This document shows, in pieces, positions 24,937 through 34,186 of a stretch of 36,074 bases of DNA. The stretch covers positions 1-36,074 of the forward strand of contig JAERRW010000047.1 in the NCBI GenBank assembly GCA_016735235.1. Reading direction: 5' to 3'. The notes below the pieces were generated by a model, which saw only the letters and a list, made by a program, of their open reading frames with translations, ran no database searches and was not told the origin of the DNA. The DNA is from Sulfurospirillum sp. (GTDB taxonomy: Bacteria > Campylobacterota > Campylobacteria > Campylobacterales > Sulfurospirillaceae). Both the position numbers and the translations under genes were made by a program. Numbering within the stretch: position 1 is the first letter of the stretch; each line of letters opens with the position of its first letter.

Positions 24937-24942
24937 TATAAT
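24937..24942 (+). promoter_or_regulatory. pflA -10 element, probably giving a leaderless mRNA
   Basis: A perfect TATAAT ends only six bases before the pflA ATG at 24949. Transcription would therefore begin at or next to the start codon. No Shine-Dalgarno precedes the ATG, because the space is filled by the terminator and the -10. No good -35 is seen. Confidence 0.6.
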
Positions 24943-24948
24943 AGTCTA

Positions 24949-27327
24949 ATGAAAATAAAATTATTTTTTTTAATTATTTTTACAACACAACTCTTTTCTC
25001 TTACAATAGTTCTCAATAGTGCAAAATTTAATGACAAACCATATGCAATTTTACATATAAAAGATAGTGAGCCGGTTGATTGTAAAATTGCTCCGCAAAG
25101 TAAGAATAAAAAAATATATCTTTGTAAATTTAATAAAATAATAAATACACCCATTGAATCAAAAGAGATGCCACTAGTCACTATAGATTTTTTAGAAAAA
25201 AAGAAAGAGTTTTATGTAAGAATTGAACCAAAAGTACACTCAAGACTAGTAGAGACTAAAAGCCCCCTCTATCTTGTTGATGAAGTAAGTTCAATTAAAT
25301 CAAACGATATAAAAAATCAATGGAGTATATTTTTATATGATAAGATTATATTAGGTAAAAAACCGTTAAATGAAAATATAAATTTTCCAATTCACTATCC
25401 TAAAAATATAAAACCTTATATTGGAGCACTTGACCTCAATGGTGCACCTATATCTTATGTTCAAAGTAAAGATATAGAACTCTATGTAGATTTAAAAGAA
25501 AACTTTAAAAACAAAAAATATAATAAAGTAGCTAATGACAGTATTGATATAATAAAAAAATATCCAAATACAATTTTCAAAAATGAGTTTATACTCTATA
25601 GGCTTAAAGCTATAGATATAGGACTTGATACAAAAGATCAAAGAATAACTAAAAATTTTGATCCTCATGACATTATAAAAGAAGGTAAAGCTTGGATGAA
25701 ACTGTTTCCTTCTGATAGCAATATACCAGAAATACTGATGTTAATAGCAAAATCATATTTAAAAATTGGCTTCAAAGCAGACGCGAATTACTTTATGGAT
25801 ATACTAATAAGCGAGTACAAAGATAGTCTTTATACCAAAAAGGCTATTTTAATTTTTGCCGATTCCCTCTATAATAATGATGAAAAAGATAAAGCTATAA
25901 AACTCTATCTTGATGTTTTATACTCAGTTCAAGACTTAGATGTAGCCGCAGAGGCTGCTATAAGACTAAGTGATAAAGAGATGAATAGAGGAAAAACGGA
26001 TCAAGCTAAAACATATCTCTTGAAAGTTTTAGAAGCAAATCACGAGTATCTTCTTCAAGATATAGAAGGGTCTTATAGGTTGGCAAAAAAATTGGCAAGC
26101 AATAAACTCTATGATATGGCATCCAAAGTTTCCGATACTCTTTTGCATGATTTAGATGTAGACTACAAAAATAGAGAAGAGATAGTAAAAAATAGTGGAT
26201 TGTGGCATGCAAAAGCAAATGAGATTCAAAATGCACATGATAGATTAAAACAATATCTTGAAGAGTATAAATATGGTATTTATAGAGATGAAGTGCAGGC
26301 AAGTCTTGATGAACTATTTTTTGAATTAAATGAGACAAATGAGACAAAATTAGCAAACTACTATGATGTTCTTATAGATAGATACCCAGACAAAATTGGC
26401 AAAAGAGCGCTAGTTGAAAAATCAAAACTTTTACTATCTCAAAAAAAATATAAAGATGTTTTAGGCATGGATAGTGTGTTAAAAAGTATAGATGAAGATA
26501 ATAAGAGAAGCAATCAAGTTTTGAAAGCAGCAAGTGCATTAGTTGTTTTAAATCTTAAAGATGATACATGTACACGAGCTATTAGCTACATGGAGAAATA
26601 TTCACTTAAAATTGAAGGTTTTGATAAAAGTAAACTCTTTAACTGTTTAATAACAACATCAAGATTCAAGCAAGCCAAAAAGCTTAGTGAGGTAGAAGCT
26701 AAAAATGGAACTCTAGAAAAGCGAAATATATGGATGCAAAAGCATCTTTTGAGTCTTTACAAATTAAATGAGCATGAGAGAGTACTCAATATGGGTGAAG
26801 ATATTGTAAAGATGTCTAGGGCATTGAAAATAGAGCCATCAGATGACACGCTAGAAATGATATTTTTCTCTTTAGTAAAATTGGATAAATTTGAAAAGGC
26901 TATAGATGTAGCAAAAAGAATAGAAAAAAGCAGTGGAAACAAATTTAAAAATAGTGATATTTATATAGTTATAGTAAAAAAAGCAGAAGAGAAAAGAGAT
27001 GATTTGTTATTAAGTGAGTATGCAAACAAAATAATATCACTGCAAAAAAAGCACAAAAACTATATTTATACTCCAGCAGTAGAACTTAGCCTTATAGCCG
27101 CCCTACAAAGACTTGGCAAGATAGAAGATGCACTAGTTGTAGCACTTGATCTATTAGATAAGCAGATCTCTGATAAAGAAAAAATAAGAGTCTATTATAA
27201 TGCTGGTGAACTTAGTATGAAACTTAACAAAAATAGTGATGCAAAAAAATATTTTGAGAAGTGCAAAAACATAAAAGCAGAAAGCTCATGGAAAGATATT
27301 TGTAAACAAAATTTAAGTTTATTGTAA
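24949..27327 (+). CDS. pflA: PflA-like flagellar motor scaffold protein (TPR-rich)
   Basis: A secreted protein of 792 residues. A signal peptide (MKIKLFFLIIFTTQLFS) is followed by a beta-rich N-terminal part to about residue 160. A long array of helical hairpins of TPR/Sel1 type runs to the end (for example DKAIKLYLDVL, DMASKVSDTLL, KFEKAIDVAKRIEK). C. jejuni PflA (paralysed flagella A) has nearly the same length and lies in the same place, directly after nuoN. There it forms the periplasmic medial-disk lattice with PflB that positions stator units. Identification rests on architecture and synteny, not on a catalytic motif. Confidence 0.8.
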   Translation: MKIKLFFLIIFTTQLFSLTIVLNSAKFNDKPYAILHIKDSEPVDCKIAPQSKNKKIYLCKFNKIINTPIESKEMPLVTIDFLEKKKEFYVRIEPKVHSRLVETKSPLYLVDEVSSIKSNDIKNQWSIFLYDKIILGKKPLNENINFPIHYPKNIKPYIGALDLNGAPISYVQSKDIELYVDLKENFKNKKYNKVANDSIDIIKKYPNTIFKNEFILYRLKAIDIGLDTKDQRITKNFDPHDIIKEGKAWMKLFPSDSNIPEILMLIAKSYLKIGFKADANYFMDILISEYKDSLYTKKAILIFADSLYNNDEKDKAIKLYLDVLYSVQDLDVAAEAAIRLSDKEMNRGKTDQAKTYLLKVLEANHEYLLQDIEGSYRLAKKLASNKLYDMASKVSDTLLHDLDVDYKNREEIVKNSGLWHAKANEIQNAHDRLKQYLEEYKYGIYRDEVQASLDELFFELNETNETKLANYYDVLIDRYPDKIGKRALVEKSKLLLSQKKYKDVLGMDSVLKSIDEDNKRSNQVLKAASALVVLNLKDDTCTRAISYMEKYSLKIEGFDKSKLFNCLITTSRFKQAKKLSEVEAKNGTLEKRNIWMQKHLLSLYKLNEHERVLNMGEDIVKMSRALKIEPSDDTLEMIFFSLVKLDKFEKAIDVAKRIEKSSGNKFKNSDIYIVIVKKAEEKRDDLLLSEYANKIISLQKKHKNYIYTPAVELSLIAALQRLGKIEDALVVALDLLDKQISDKEKIRVYYNAGELSMKLNKNSDAKKYFEKCKNIKAESSWKDICKQNLSLL

Positions 27328-27426
27328 AATAAAGCAAGTGTTGAAAATGATTTTTTTGGAGAAAATAAGAAAAATTAAAATAGTAATATGAATTAAGTAA
27401 AATTTTTATAAGTTCAAAAAACAATG

Positions 27427-27432
27427 TATAAT
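27427..27432 (+). promoter_or_regulatory. Candidate -10 for the glycosyltransferase-asnB unit
   Basis: A TATAAT preceded directly by TG lies 80 bases before the glycosyltransferase ATG. No clear -35 is visible. The 184-base gap from pflA (27328-27511) is AT-rich and shows no convincing terminator for pflA. Confidence 0.4.
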
Positions 27433-27511
27433 GTACCCACAAAACCAGACACTAAAAACAAACATAATAATAAATACATTTGATAATTTAAAAAATACAT
27501 GAAGGACCAAG

Positions 27512-28651
27512 ATGGTAAAAGTAGCAAATATAGTATTTAACCCTTTTGTGAATGATAGTAGAGTTTTAAAAGAGTCTATATCCTTAGCTAAAAATCACTA
27601 TAAAGTAGAAGTTATAGCTCATGGAGATAAAGACTTATTAGAAGTTGAAGAAAAAGAAAATTTCAAAATAGTAAGATTTAATTATCTTGATAGAAAAGTG
27701 ACTAAAAGCAAAAAAGATAAACTTAAAATTTATTTATTGTGGGCAAAAGAGGTAATTAGTTATGTAAAAACTTTTGATATATTGCATTGTAATGACTTAA
27801 ATGCTTTACCAATAGCATTTATAATAAAAAAGTTTTTTAACAAAAATATAAAAATAGTATACGATGCACATGAATATGAAACAGAGACCAATGGACTCAG
27901 TGGGTTACAGAAAACTTTAACCAAAAAACTCGAAAAGTTCCTTATAAAATACGCCGATAGTGTTATATGCGTAAGTAACTCTATAGCAGATGAGTATGTA
28001 AAGTTATATAATATATCAAAACCGGCATTGGTTCTCAATACCCCCCCCCTATATCGAAATATAATCAAACAAGATATATTTAGAGATACATTTAATATAT
28101 CAAAAGAAAAAAACATATTTTTATATCAAGGTGGATTAGGTCCAAGTAGAGGCATAGAGGTGCTTTTAGATACATTTAAAAGTATAAATAACAATAAAAG
28201 CGTGATAGTATTTATGGGATATGGAACATTGGAAACATTGATAAAAGATACAGCAAAAGAGTATAAAAATATATATTTTCACAAAGCAGTAGCTCCCGAT
28301 GTGTTGCTAAACTATACATCTTGTGCTGATTTTGGAATAGCTACTATTGAAAATACTTGTCTTAGCTATAAATACTGTTTACCAAATAAGGTATTTGAGT
28401 ATCTTATGGCAGAACTTCCTGCTATAGTTTCAAATCTTTATGAGATGAAAAGACTAGTGAAAAATAACAATATAGGCATAGTAGCTACTGATAATACGCC
28501 TTATGGATTAAAAGATGCTATACAAAAAGCAATACTTTTAGATAAAAATGAATTAAATAAAAATATCAAAAAAGTAAAAAATATATATAATTGGGAAGAG
28601 CAAGAAAAAGTGCTACTAGAATTATATGGGGAGTTAAAATGTGTGGAATAA
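27512..28651 (+). CDS. GT4-type glycosyltransferase, candidate phase-variable gene
   Basis: A cytosolic or membrane-associated sugar transferase of the GT-B fold, 379 residues. The N-terminal domain opens VANIVFNPFVNDSRVLKE and contains DILHCNDLNALP and YDAHEYE. The C-terminal domain has YQGGLGPSRGIEVLLDTF and the donor-site block KVFEYLMAELPAIVSNLYEM, as in GT4 enzymes that build surface polysaccharide or O-antigen. A nine-C run at 28041-28049 lies at codons 177-180, in frame. One C more or less brings a stop within about 12 codons. AAGGA sits a few bases before the ATG. The gene overlaps the next one by 13 bases. Confidence 0.85.
   Translation: MVKVANIVFNPFVNDSRVLKESISLAKNHYKVEVIAHGDKDLLEVEEKENFKIVRFNYLDRKVTKSKKDKLKIYLLWAKEVISYVKTFDILHCNDLNALPIAFIIKKFFNKNIKIVYDAHEYETETNGLSGLQKTLTKKLEKFLIKYADSVICVSNSIADEYVKLYNISKPALVLNTPPLYRNIIKQDIFRDTFNISKEKNIFLYQGGLGPSRGIEVLLDTFKSINNNKSVIVFMGYGTLETLIKDTAKEYKNIYFHKAVAPDVLLNYTSCADFGIATIENTCLSYKYCLPNKVFEYLMAELPAIVSNLYEMKRLVKNNNIGIVATDNTPYGLKDAIQKAILLDKNELNKNIKKVKNIYNWEEQEKVLLELYGELKCVE
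28041..28049 (+). repeat. Nine-base C homopolymer inside the glycosyltransferase gene
   Basis: Nine consecutive C's in an AT-rich gene, encoding Thr-Pro-Pro plus the first base of Leu. With eight C's the frame meets TAA six codons later; with ten it meets TAG about 12 codons later. Tracts of this kind are the standard slipped-strand switch of surface-glycan genes in Campylobacter and Helicobacter. This copy is in the ON state. Confidence 0.8.
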
Positions 28652-30447
28652 GTGGAATTATAAATAAATATAAATCAGAAGTGGATAAAAAAGAGATAAA
28701 AAATATAAATGATTTAATATCTCACAGAGGTCCAGATGATGAGGGATTTTTTTATGAAAATAACTTTGCTTTTGCTCATAGACGACTTTCTATATTAGAT
28801 TTAAGTGATAATGGGCATCAGCCTATGCACTATTTGGATAAAAAATATACCATTACTTACAATGGTGAGATCTATAATTATCTTGAATTAAAAGAGGAGC
28901 TTTTAGGTTGTGGTTATCTGTTTAATTCACATACAGATACAGAAATTATACTTGCTAGTTATCATGAATGGGGGAGGAGATGTGTAGATAAATTTAACGG
29001 CATGTGGGCTTTTGCAATATATGACAAGGAGAAACAGATAATATTTTGTAGCCGTGATAGATTTGGTATAAAGCCATTTTATTATACTGAAATTGATAAT
29101 AAGTTTATATTTGGTTCGGAGATAAAACAGTTGTTAGAATTTTATCCACAGAGATATATAAATAAAAACATTTTGATTGATTATCTAATAATAGGATACG
29201 AGGAACATACAAACGAAACTTTTTTTCAAAACATTTACAAGCTAGAACAATCACATAATTTAACTTATAATTTAAATACCAATACTTATAAAACTGAAAA
29301 ATTCTACAACTTAGAGAAAAATAATAAAAAATTGACAGAAACTCAATCTATAGAATTATATGAACAAAGGCTAAAAGATGCCATAACTCTTAGACTTCGC
29401 TCTGATGTAAAAGTTGGTACATGTTTGAGTTGAGGACTAGATAGCTCATCTATAGCAAGTATAGCATCTAAAGTATATAATAAGCAATCAAATAATAAAT
29501 TTGTAGCCATACATGCTAAATCTACACAAAAAAATAATGATGAAAGTAGATATGCACAAGATGTTGCAGAGTATTGTGATTTAGATTTGAAAGTTATAGA
29601 ACCATCAAAAGAAGACTTTGTGAAAAATATTGATGAGATAATTTATACACAAGAGGAGCCGTTTGGTGGTCCATCTATATTTATGCAGTATTTTGTGATG
29701 AAAAAAGCAAAAGAGGAGAATTGCAAAGTTATGCTAGATGGACAAGGTGGAGATGAAATTCTTTTGGGTTATGAGCGATATTATCCTGCATATCTATTAG
29801 ATTTGAATTTTATAGATAGAATAAAAGGAGTATTTAATGCTTCAAAAAATTCAAAATTATCCATCAAACAATTAATATTATATATTATATATTTTACTCG
29901 TTCAAATATTCGTATTAAAAGATTAAAATTCAAAAATAATTACTTAAAAAAAGAATTTTTAGATAATATAAACAAAAAGATACTTGACAGAAATTCAAAA
30001 AGTTATTTAAATATATTTGAGTTGCAAAATGAAGAGATATTTCATACTCAAATGCCTCATCTTTTAAAATATGAAGATAAAAACTCGATGAGAAATTCAA
30101 TAGAAACTAGGTTGCCATTTATAGACTATACTGTTTTGGAAACAGCAATAAACCTTGATAACAAAGTTAAAATCAAAGATGGCTGGACAAAATATATATT
30201 AAGAAAAGTAGCAGAACCTATTCTTCCTAATAATATTGTGTGGAGAAAAAATAAATTTGGTTTTGAAGCACCTGTAAAAAGTTGGTTGAATGAAATTTGT
30301 CAAGACATGGAAACTGTAATTAAAAATTCAAAAATAATTTCAAAAATTTCAAATAATATAATTTTTGATAATTTAGATAATCATCAAAAATGGAAGTTAT
30401 TTAATATTGCAAAATGGGAAGAGATATATAATGTTAAGTTCGATTAA
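28639..30447 (+). pseudogene. asnB: Asparagine synthetase (glutamine-hydrolysing), broken by in-frame TGA
   Basis: From ATG 28639 the frame encodes MCGISGIINKYK, with the C2 nucleophile, then HRGPDDEG, HRRLSILDLS and NGEIYNY of the class II glutaminase domain. Codon 265 (29431-29433) is TGA where the family has the first Gly of the SGGLDSS pyrophosphate loop; the text reads CLS-stop-GLDSSS. The same frame then runs open to 30447 with a normal synthetase domain, 602 residues in total. A single G-to-T change in GGA would explain it. The truncated product keeps glutaminase but cannot adenylate. Restart at ATG 29587 would miss the loop. Such proteins next to glycosyltransferases often amidate sugar acids in surface glycans. 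Confidence 0.88.
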
Positions 30448-30501
30448 GAAAAAATAAACATTTTATTTAACTACTACTTATCGAGTAAAGGCTTGAAATT
30501 A

Positions 30502-30530
30502 TAGACATAAATAGAGAATTATGCTAAAAT
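30502..30530 (+). promoter_or_regulatory. thrS operon promoter
   Basis: A -35 TAGACA (30502-30507), a 17-base spacer and an extended -10 TGCTAAAAT with hexamer TAAAAT at 30525-30530. This is the best sigma-70 promoter in the window. It gives a leader of about 65 bases that ends in AAAGGA before the thrS ATG. Confidence 0.75.
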
Positions 30531-30604
30531 TATTTTTATTAAATAAAGTACAAAATTAACTTTAGAGCTAATAGTCCTTAGGTACTTTTCAATAAAGGAA
30601 ATAC

Positions 30605-32443
30605 ATGCAAAATGAGGTTATAGCCTATAGTGATGGTATGACTACAATAGATACACAAAGTGTTTTGTTTCCAAATAACTTTAAAGAAATTTTATTTGAT
30701 AACTCTAATGATGCACTACATTTAATTAGACATTCGACAGCACATGTTATGGCTCAAGCTATTAAAGAACTCTATAGTGATGTAAAGTTTTTTGTAGGTC
30801 CTGTAATAGAAAATGGATTCTATTATGACTTTAGAGTAAGTGAAAAAATAAACGATACTGACTTAAAGACAATAGAGAAAAAAATGCAAGATATTGTAAA
30901 GAAAAAACTCTGTATTGAAAAAAAAGAGATGTCTAAAAAAATGGTTTTAGAGAAATTTAAAAATGATGATTTAAAGCAAGAAGTTCTTCTTCGTATTTTT
31001 GATGAAAAAATTTCTATCTATAAACAAGGTGATTTTGAAGATATATGTCGTGGTCCTCATGTACCAAATACTAAATATCTTAGGTTTTTTAGCTTAATGA
31101 GGGTTGCGGGTGCTTATTTGGGTGGGGATGAAAACAAAGAGATGCTAACTCGTATTTATGGGACAGCATTTGCAGACAAACAGAGTCTTTTTGATTATAA
31201 AAAGATGATTGAAGAAGCTAAAAAAAGAGACCATAGAAAACTTGGTCGTGAAATGAAGCTTTTTGCTTTTGATGAAACTTTAGGTATTGGACTTCCTGTA
31301 TGGTTGCCAAATGGAGCGAAACTTAGAAGTAAATTAGAGCGTCTTTTGTATGATGCTCATAGAATTAGAGGATATGAACCAGTTCGTTCTCCAGAAATTC
31401 TAAAGAGTGATACTTGGAAAACAAGTGGACATTATGAGAATTATGGTGAAAACATGTATTTTACTCAAATAAATGAAGGCGATGAAATTAATCAAAAAAT
31501 CAGTGAGTATGGAATGAAACCCATGAACTGTGTTGGACATATTAAAATTTTTCAAAGTGAGCCAAGAAGTTATAGAGATTTACCTATTAAGTTTTTTGAG
31601 TATGGTATTGTTCATAGGCATGAGATGAGTGGAGTTCTACATGGGCTTTTTAGAGTGCGTGAATTTACACAAGACGATGCACATATATATTGCATGCCCG
31701 AACAGATTAAAGAAAATATAATAGAAATTCTTGGTTTTGTTGATGATATAATGAAAACATTTAAGTTTGAGTACGAATTAGTGATTTCAACGAAACCAGA
31801 AAAAAAATCCATAGGAGATGATAAATTCTGGAAAAGTGCTACTGATGGATTACGAGATGCGCTTGATGAAAATAAATTATCCTATAAAATAGATGAAGGT
31901 GGTGGAGCATTTTATGGACCAAAAATAGATATAAAAATTCTTGATGCACTAAAAAGAAGATGGCAATGTGGAACAATACAAATTGATTATAATCTTCCTG
32001 AAAGATTCAAATTAGAGTACACCGATGCAAACAATGAAAAACAACAACCAGTTATGATTCACAGGGCAATACTTGGCTCTTTTGAAAGATTTATTGGAAT
32101 TTTAACAGAACATGTGGCTGGTGAATTTCCATTTTTCATAGCACCAATACAGGTTATAATTATACCAATTAGTCAATCTCATCAAAATTATGCTAAAGAA
32201 TTAGGGCATGAATTAATAACAAATGGTATAGATTTTGAAATTTCATCAAAAAATGAATCGCTAAATAAACGCATAAGAAATGCTGAAAAAATGCGTGTTC
32301 CGATGATTTTAGTACTAGGTGATGAAGAAATTAAACAAAAAACAGTATCTTTAAGAGATAGAAGAGAAAGAAAACAGTATAATCTAACCAAATGTGATTT
32401 TATAACTATAGTGAAGGAGAAATTTAGTGAGGTACACTTTTGA
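30605..32443 (+). CDS. thrS: Threonyl-tRNA synthetase, TGS-less
   Basis: A cytosolic enzyme that charges tRNA-Thr, 612 residues. The editing domain carries [11 protein letters not shown] near residues 43-53 and the DICRGPHVP region. The class II core has MNCVGHI with the zinc cysteine C309, [22 protein letters not shown] (motif 2) and [10 protein letters not shown] (motif 3). The anticodon domain closes the chain. Only about 37 residues precede the editing domain, so the N-terminal TGS domain of E. coli ThrRS (642 residues) is missing, as in Campylobacter. It heads the translation operon and overlaps infC by four bases (TTGA). Confidence 0.97.
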   Translation: MQNEVIAYSDGMTTIDTQSVLFPNNFKEILFDNSNDALHLIRHSTAHVMAQAIKELYSDVKFFVGPVIENGFYYDFRVSEKINDTDLKTIEKKMQDIVKKKLCIEKKEMSKKMVLEKFKNDDLKQEVLLRIFDEKISIYKQGDFEDICRGPHVPNTKYLRFFSLMRVAGAYLGGDENKEMLTRIYGTAFADKQSLFDYKKMIEEAKKRDHRKLGREMKLFAFDETLGIGLPVWLPNGAKLRSKLERLLYDAHRIRGYEPVRSPEILKSDTWKTSGHYENYGENMYFTQINEGDEINQKISEYGMKPMNCVGHIKIFQSEPRSYRDLPIKFFEYGIVHRHEMSGVLHGLFRVREFTQDDAHIYCMPEQIKENIIEILGFVDDIMKTFKFEYELVISTKPEKKSIGDDKFWKSATDGLRDALDENKLSYKIDEGGGAFYGPKIDIKILDALKRRWQCGTIQIDYNLPERFKLEYTDANNEKQQPVMIHRAILGSFERFIGILTEHVAGEFPFFIAPIQVIIIPISQSHQNYAKELGHELITNGIDFEISSKNESLNKRIRNAEKMRVPMILVLGDEEIKQKTVSLRDRRERKQYNLTKCDFITIVKEKFSEVHF

Positions 32444-32958
32444 GTAAAAAAAGAGATGCAGTTCTCAATGAGGAAATTAGGGCTAGAGAAGTAAGATGTT
32501 TAGGTGATGATGGCACACAGTATGGCATTATTTCTCGTGATAAAGCTTTGGATAAATCTGAAGAATTAGGTCTTGATTTGGTATTAATAGCTCCTGATGC
32601 TAAACCACCAGTTTGTAAGATTATGGACTATGGAAAATTTAAATACCAAGAAGAGAGAAAGAAAAAAGAGGCAAGAAAGAAACAAAAAATCATTGAAGTA
32701 AAAGAGATTAAACTCTCTATTAAAATTGCGGACAATGACATTGGCTATAAAATAAAACATGCAAGAGAATTTTTAAAATCTGGTAAACATGTAAAATTTA
32801 GAGTATTTTTACGTGGTCGTGAAATGGCAAATCCTGACGCTGGTAAAGCAGTGCTTGAAAAAATTTGGCCTATGGTTGAAGATGTAGCAATTCGTGATAA
32901 TCACCCAAAATTTGAAGGAAGATATGTCAACATGCTTGCTTTACCTAAACAAAAATAA
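32440..32958 (+). CDS. infC: Translation initiation factor IF-3
   Basis: A 172-residue factor that binds the 30S subunit and rejects wrong start codons. The N-domain runs from [20 protein letters not shown] and the linker is the Lys/Arg-rich helix [18 protein letters not shown]. The C-domain carries [18 protein letters not shown] and [18 protein letters not shown]. The start is TTG at 32440, overlapping the thrS stop, with AGG seven bases upstream; no ATG or GTG fits. IF-3 genes often use a rare start so that the factor limits its own synthesis. Confidence 0.95.
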   Translation: MSKKRDAVLNEEIRAREVRCLGDDGTQYGIISRDKALDKSEELGLDLVLIAPDAKPPVCKIMDYGKFKYQEERKKKEARKKQKIIEVKEIKLSIKIADNDIGYKIKHAREFLKSGKHVKFRVFLRGREMANPDAGKAVLEKIWPMVEDVAIRDNHPKFEGRYVNMLALPKQK

Positions 32959-33069
32959 TAGTTAACTTATTATTAAGAAGTTTTAGGGTAAAATTGCAAG
33001 TTTTTTAGGTAAACTAGAGGGATTATTCTCGCTTTTTATCAAAATCAAAATAATTTATAAGGAGTTATT

Positions 33070-33264
33070 ATGCCTAAAATGAAAACCGTACGCGGTGCAG
33101 CAAAACGTTTTAAAGCTAGTAAAAATAAAATCAAACGAGGTTCTGCATTTAGAAGTCATATTTTAACTAAAAAATCTTCAAAAAAAATGCGTGGTCTCAA
33201 AGAACCTAAAACTATTGATAAATGTGATTTAAAAAGAGTAAAACTAATGTTAGGGAAAGCATAA
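33070..33264 (+). CDS. rpmI: Ribosomal protein L35
   Basis: A 64-residue basic protein of the 50S subunit. It starts [17 protein letters not shown] and contains the family run [21 protein letters not shown] precedes the ATG. The 111-base gap after infC is AT-rich and holds only a weak GAG/CTC stem near 33017-33030 followed by T's. Confidence 0.97.
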   Translation: MPKMKTVRGAAKRFKASKNKIKRGSAFRSHILTKKSSKKMRGLKEPKTIDKCDLKRVKLMLGKA

Positions 33265-33307
33265 ATTTATATTGTTTTTAGTGTATATGCACTAATTTGA
33301 CTGTTCT

Positions 33308-33344
33308 CCTATTAGTAATAATAGGGAAAGTTCACAAAATGTGA
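33308..33344 (+). promoter_or_regulatory. Two hairpins in the rpmI-rplT gap
   Basis: CCTATTA (33308-33314) pairs with TAATAGG (33319-33325) around GTAA, and TCACA (33332-33336) pairs with TGTGA (33340-33344) around AAA. No T-run follows either stem. They sit just before the rplT ribosome site and could be an L20 autoregulatory target, which in other bacteria mimics its 23S rRNA site. The function here is inferred. Confidence 0.45.
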
Positions 33345-33369
33345 CACCAATAAGGTTAAGGAGACATAA

Positions 33370-33720
33370 ATGAGAGTAAAAACAGGTATTGTTCGAAGAA
33401 AAAGACATAAAAAAATATTAAAATTAGCAAAAGGCTTTTATAGTGGCAGAAGAAAGCACTTTAGAAAAGCGAAAGAGCAAATTGAGAGATCTCTTGTATA
33501 TGCATACAGAGATAGAAGAAATAAAAAAAGAGACTTTAGAAGACTTTGGATTACTAGAATTAATGCTGCTTGTAGATTAAATGGCATAAGTTATTCTCGT
33601 TTTATAAATGCTCTTAATAAAGCCAATATTGAATTAGATAGAAAAATACTTGCAGATATGGCTATGAATGACCCCGAAGCTTTTGCATTAGTTGTAAAAC
33701 AAGCAAAAACCGCACTTTAA
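33370..33720 (+). CDS. rplT: Ribosomal protein L20
   Basis: A 116-residue 50S assembly protein. It starts [23 protein letters not shown], with the typical RNA-binding N-terminal helix, and contains [27 protein letters not shown] lies before the ATG. It is the last gene of the thrS-infC-rpmI-rplT operon. In several bacteria L20 represses its own operon, and the hairpins just upstream may serve that. Confidence 0.97.
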   Translation: MRVKTGIVRRKRHKKILKLAKGFYSGRRKHFRKAKEQIERSLVYAYRDRRNKKRDFRRLWITRINAACRLNGISYSRFINALNKANIELDRKILADMAMNDPEAFALVVKQAKTAL

Positions 33721-33729
33721 GAAAAATTA

Positions 33730-33756
33730 ATTCAATGCCGATAATCGGTATTGAAT
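33730..33756 (+). terminator. Hairpin after rplT, possible terminator without T-tract
   Basis: ATTCAATGCCGAT (33730-33742) pairs with ATCGGTATTGAAT (33744-33756), 12 Watson-Crick pairs and one G-T, around a single base (in practice a loop of 3-5). No T-run follows, so it may block 3' exonucleases or stop transcription weakly. From here to 34186 there is no intact gene; the stretch holds an isolated TGCTAAAAT at 33823, the palindromic repeat and a probable transposase remnant. Confidence 0.5.
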
Positions 33757-33880
33757 ACCTAATCTTCAATATAACGACCCCACTAAAAACAACAAAATCA
33801 ATAAATACTTTTATTCCTAAAATGCTAAAATAAGCAAAAATAGCTATAGAAATACTGCAGGGAAGTAGACATTAAACGAG

Positions 33881-33919
33881 CTTCTCTCGTTCCTAAGCTC
33901 CAGCTTGGGAACGCATAAA
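33881..33919 (+). repeat. Palindromic element, copy B
   Basis: CTTCTCTCGTTCCTAAGCTC followed by CAGCTTGGGAACGCATAAA. The arms GTTCCTAAGCT (33889-33899) and AGCTTGGGAAC (33902-33912) have one mismatch. It is in the same orientation as copies A, C and D. It lies between the translation operon and the accessory genes. Confidence 0.85.
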
Positions 33920-33950
33920 CCACAAGCTTTATTATATTTCATTGACAAAA

Positions 33951-34076
33951 TTAGTCAAGATTGATTATTTGATTGAAGTTTCTAGAGCATTTAAATCCAT
34001 TGAAAAATACTTATTTTTTGCCTTACTTGCCATACTTTAGGATGCATTTCTGGCATTTAAAGTTTGTTAGGCTCTT
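33951..34076 (-). pseudogene. Possible transposase zinc-ribbon remnant
   Basis: Read on the minus strand in one frame, this gives KCQKCILKYGK, a stop, GKK, a stop, then VFFNGFKCSRNF. The spacing of C-x2-C, a KYGK-type turn and a later KC-x-RNF resembles the N-terminal zinc ribbon of several IS transposases (IS1- or IS1595-like, with their CPKC, YGK and CGRxF pattern). Two in-frame stops mean it is dead. The match is by eye only. Confidence 0.25.
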
Positions 34077-34140
34077 AATATATTTATCTTTATTGTTGGT
34101 TTATTGTATTATTTTTTACTAGGTTTTAGGTTAATATCTG

Positions 34141-34146
34141 TATAAT
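34141..34146 (+). promoter_or_regulatory. Candidate -10 for the membrane-protein/patatin unit
   Basis: A perfect TATAAT preceded by TG lies 41 bases before the TTG start of the next gene. The -35 region is poor. A good ribosome site (AAAAAGGA, 34173-34180) follows. Confidence 0.45.
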
Positions 34147-34186
34147 TATGAGTAGTCATAAATAGTTATATATAAAAAGGAATTTC

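Noticed and set aside
29431-29433. UGA recoded as glycine, as in Gracilibacteria and Absconditabacteria
   Set aside because: Several conserved genes here end in TGA at the expected place (the lipoprotein gene, both NuoE/F-slot genes, nuoI, thrS), so TGA is a normal stop in this genome.
29431-29470. Selenocysteine codon in asnB
   Set aside because: The position is a loop glycine in the family, not a cysteine, and the small stem after the TGA lacks the GGU-type apical loop of a bacterial SECIS.
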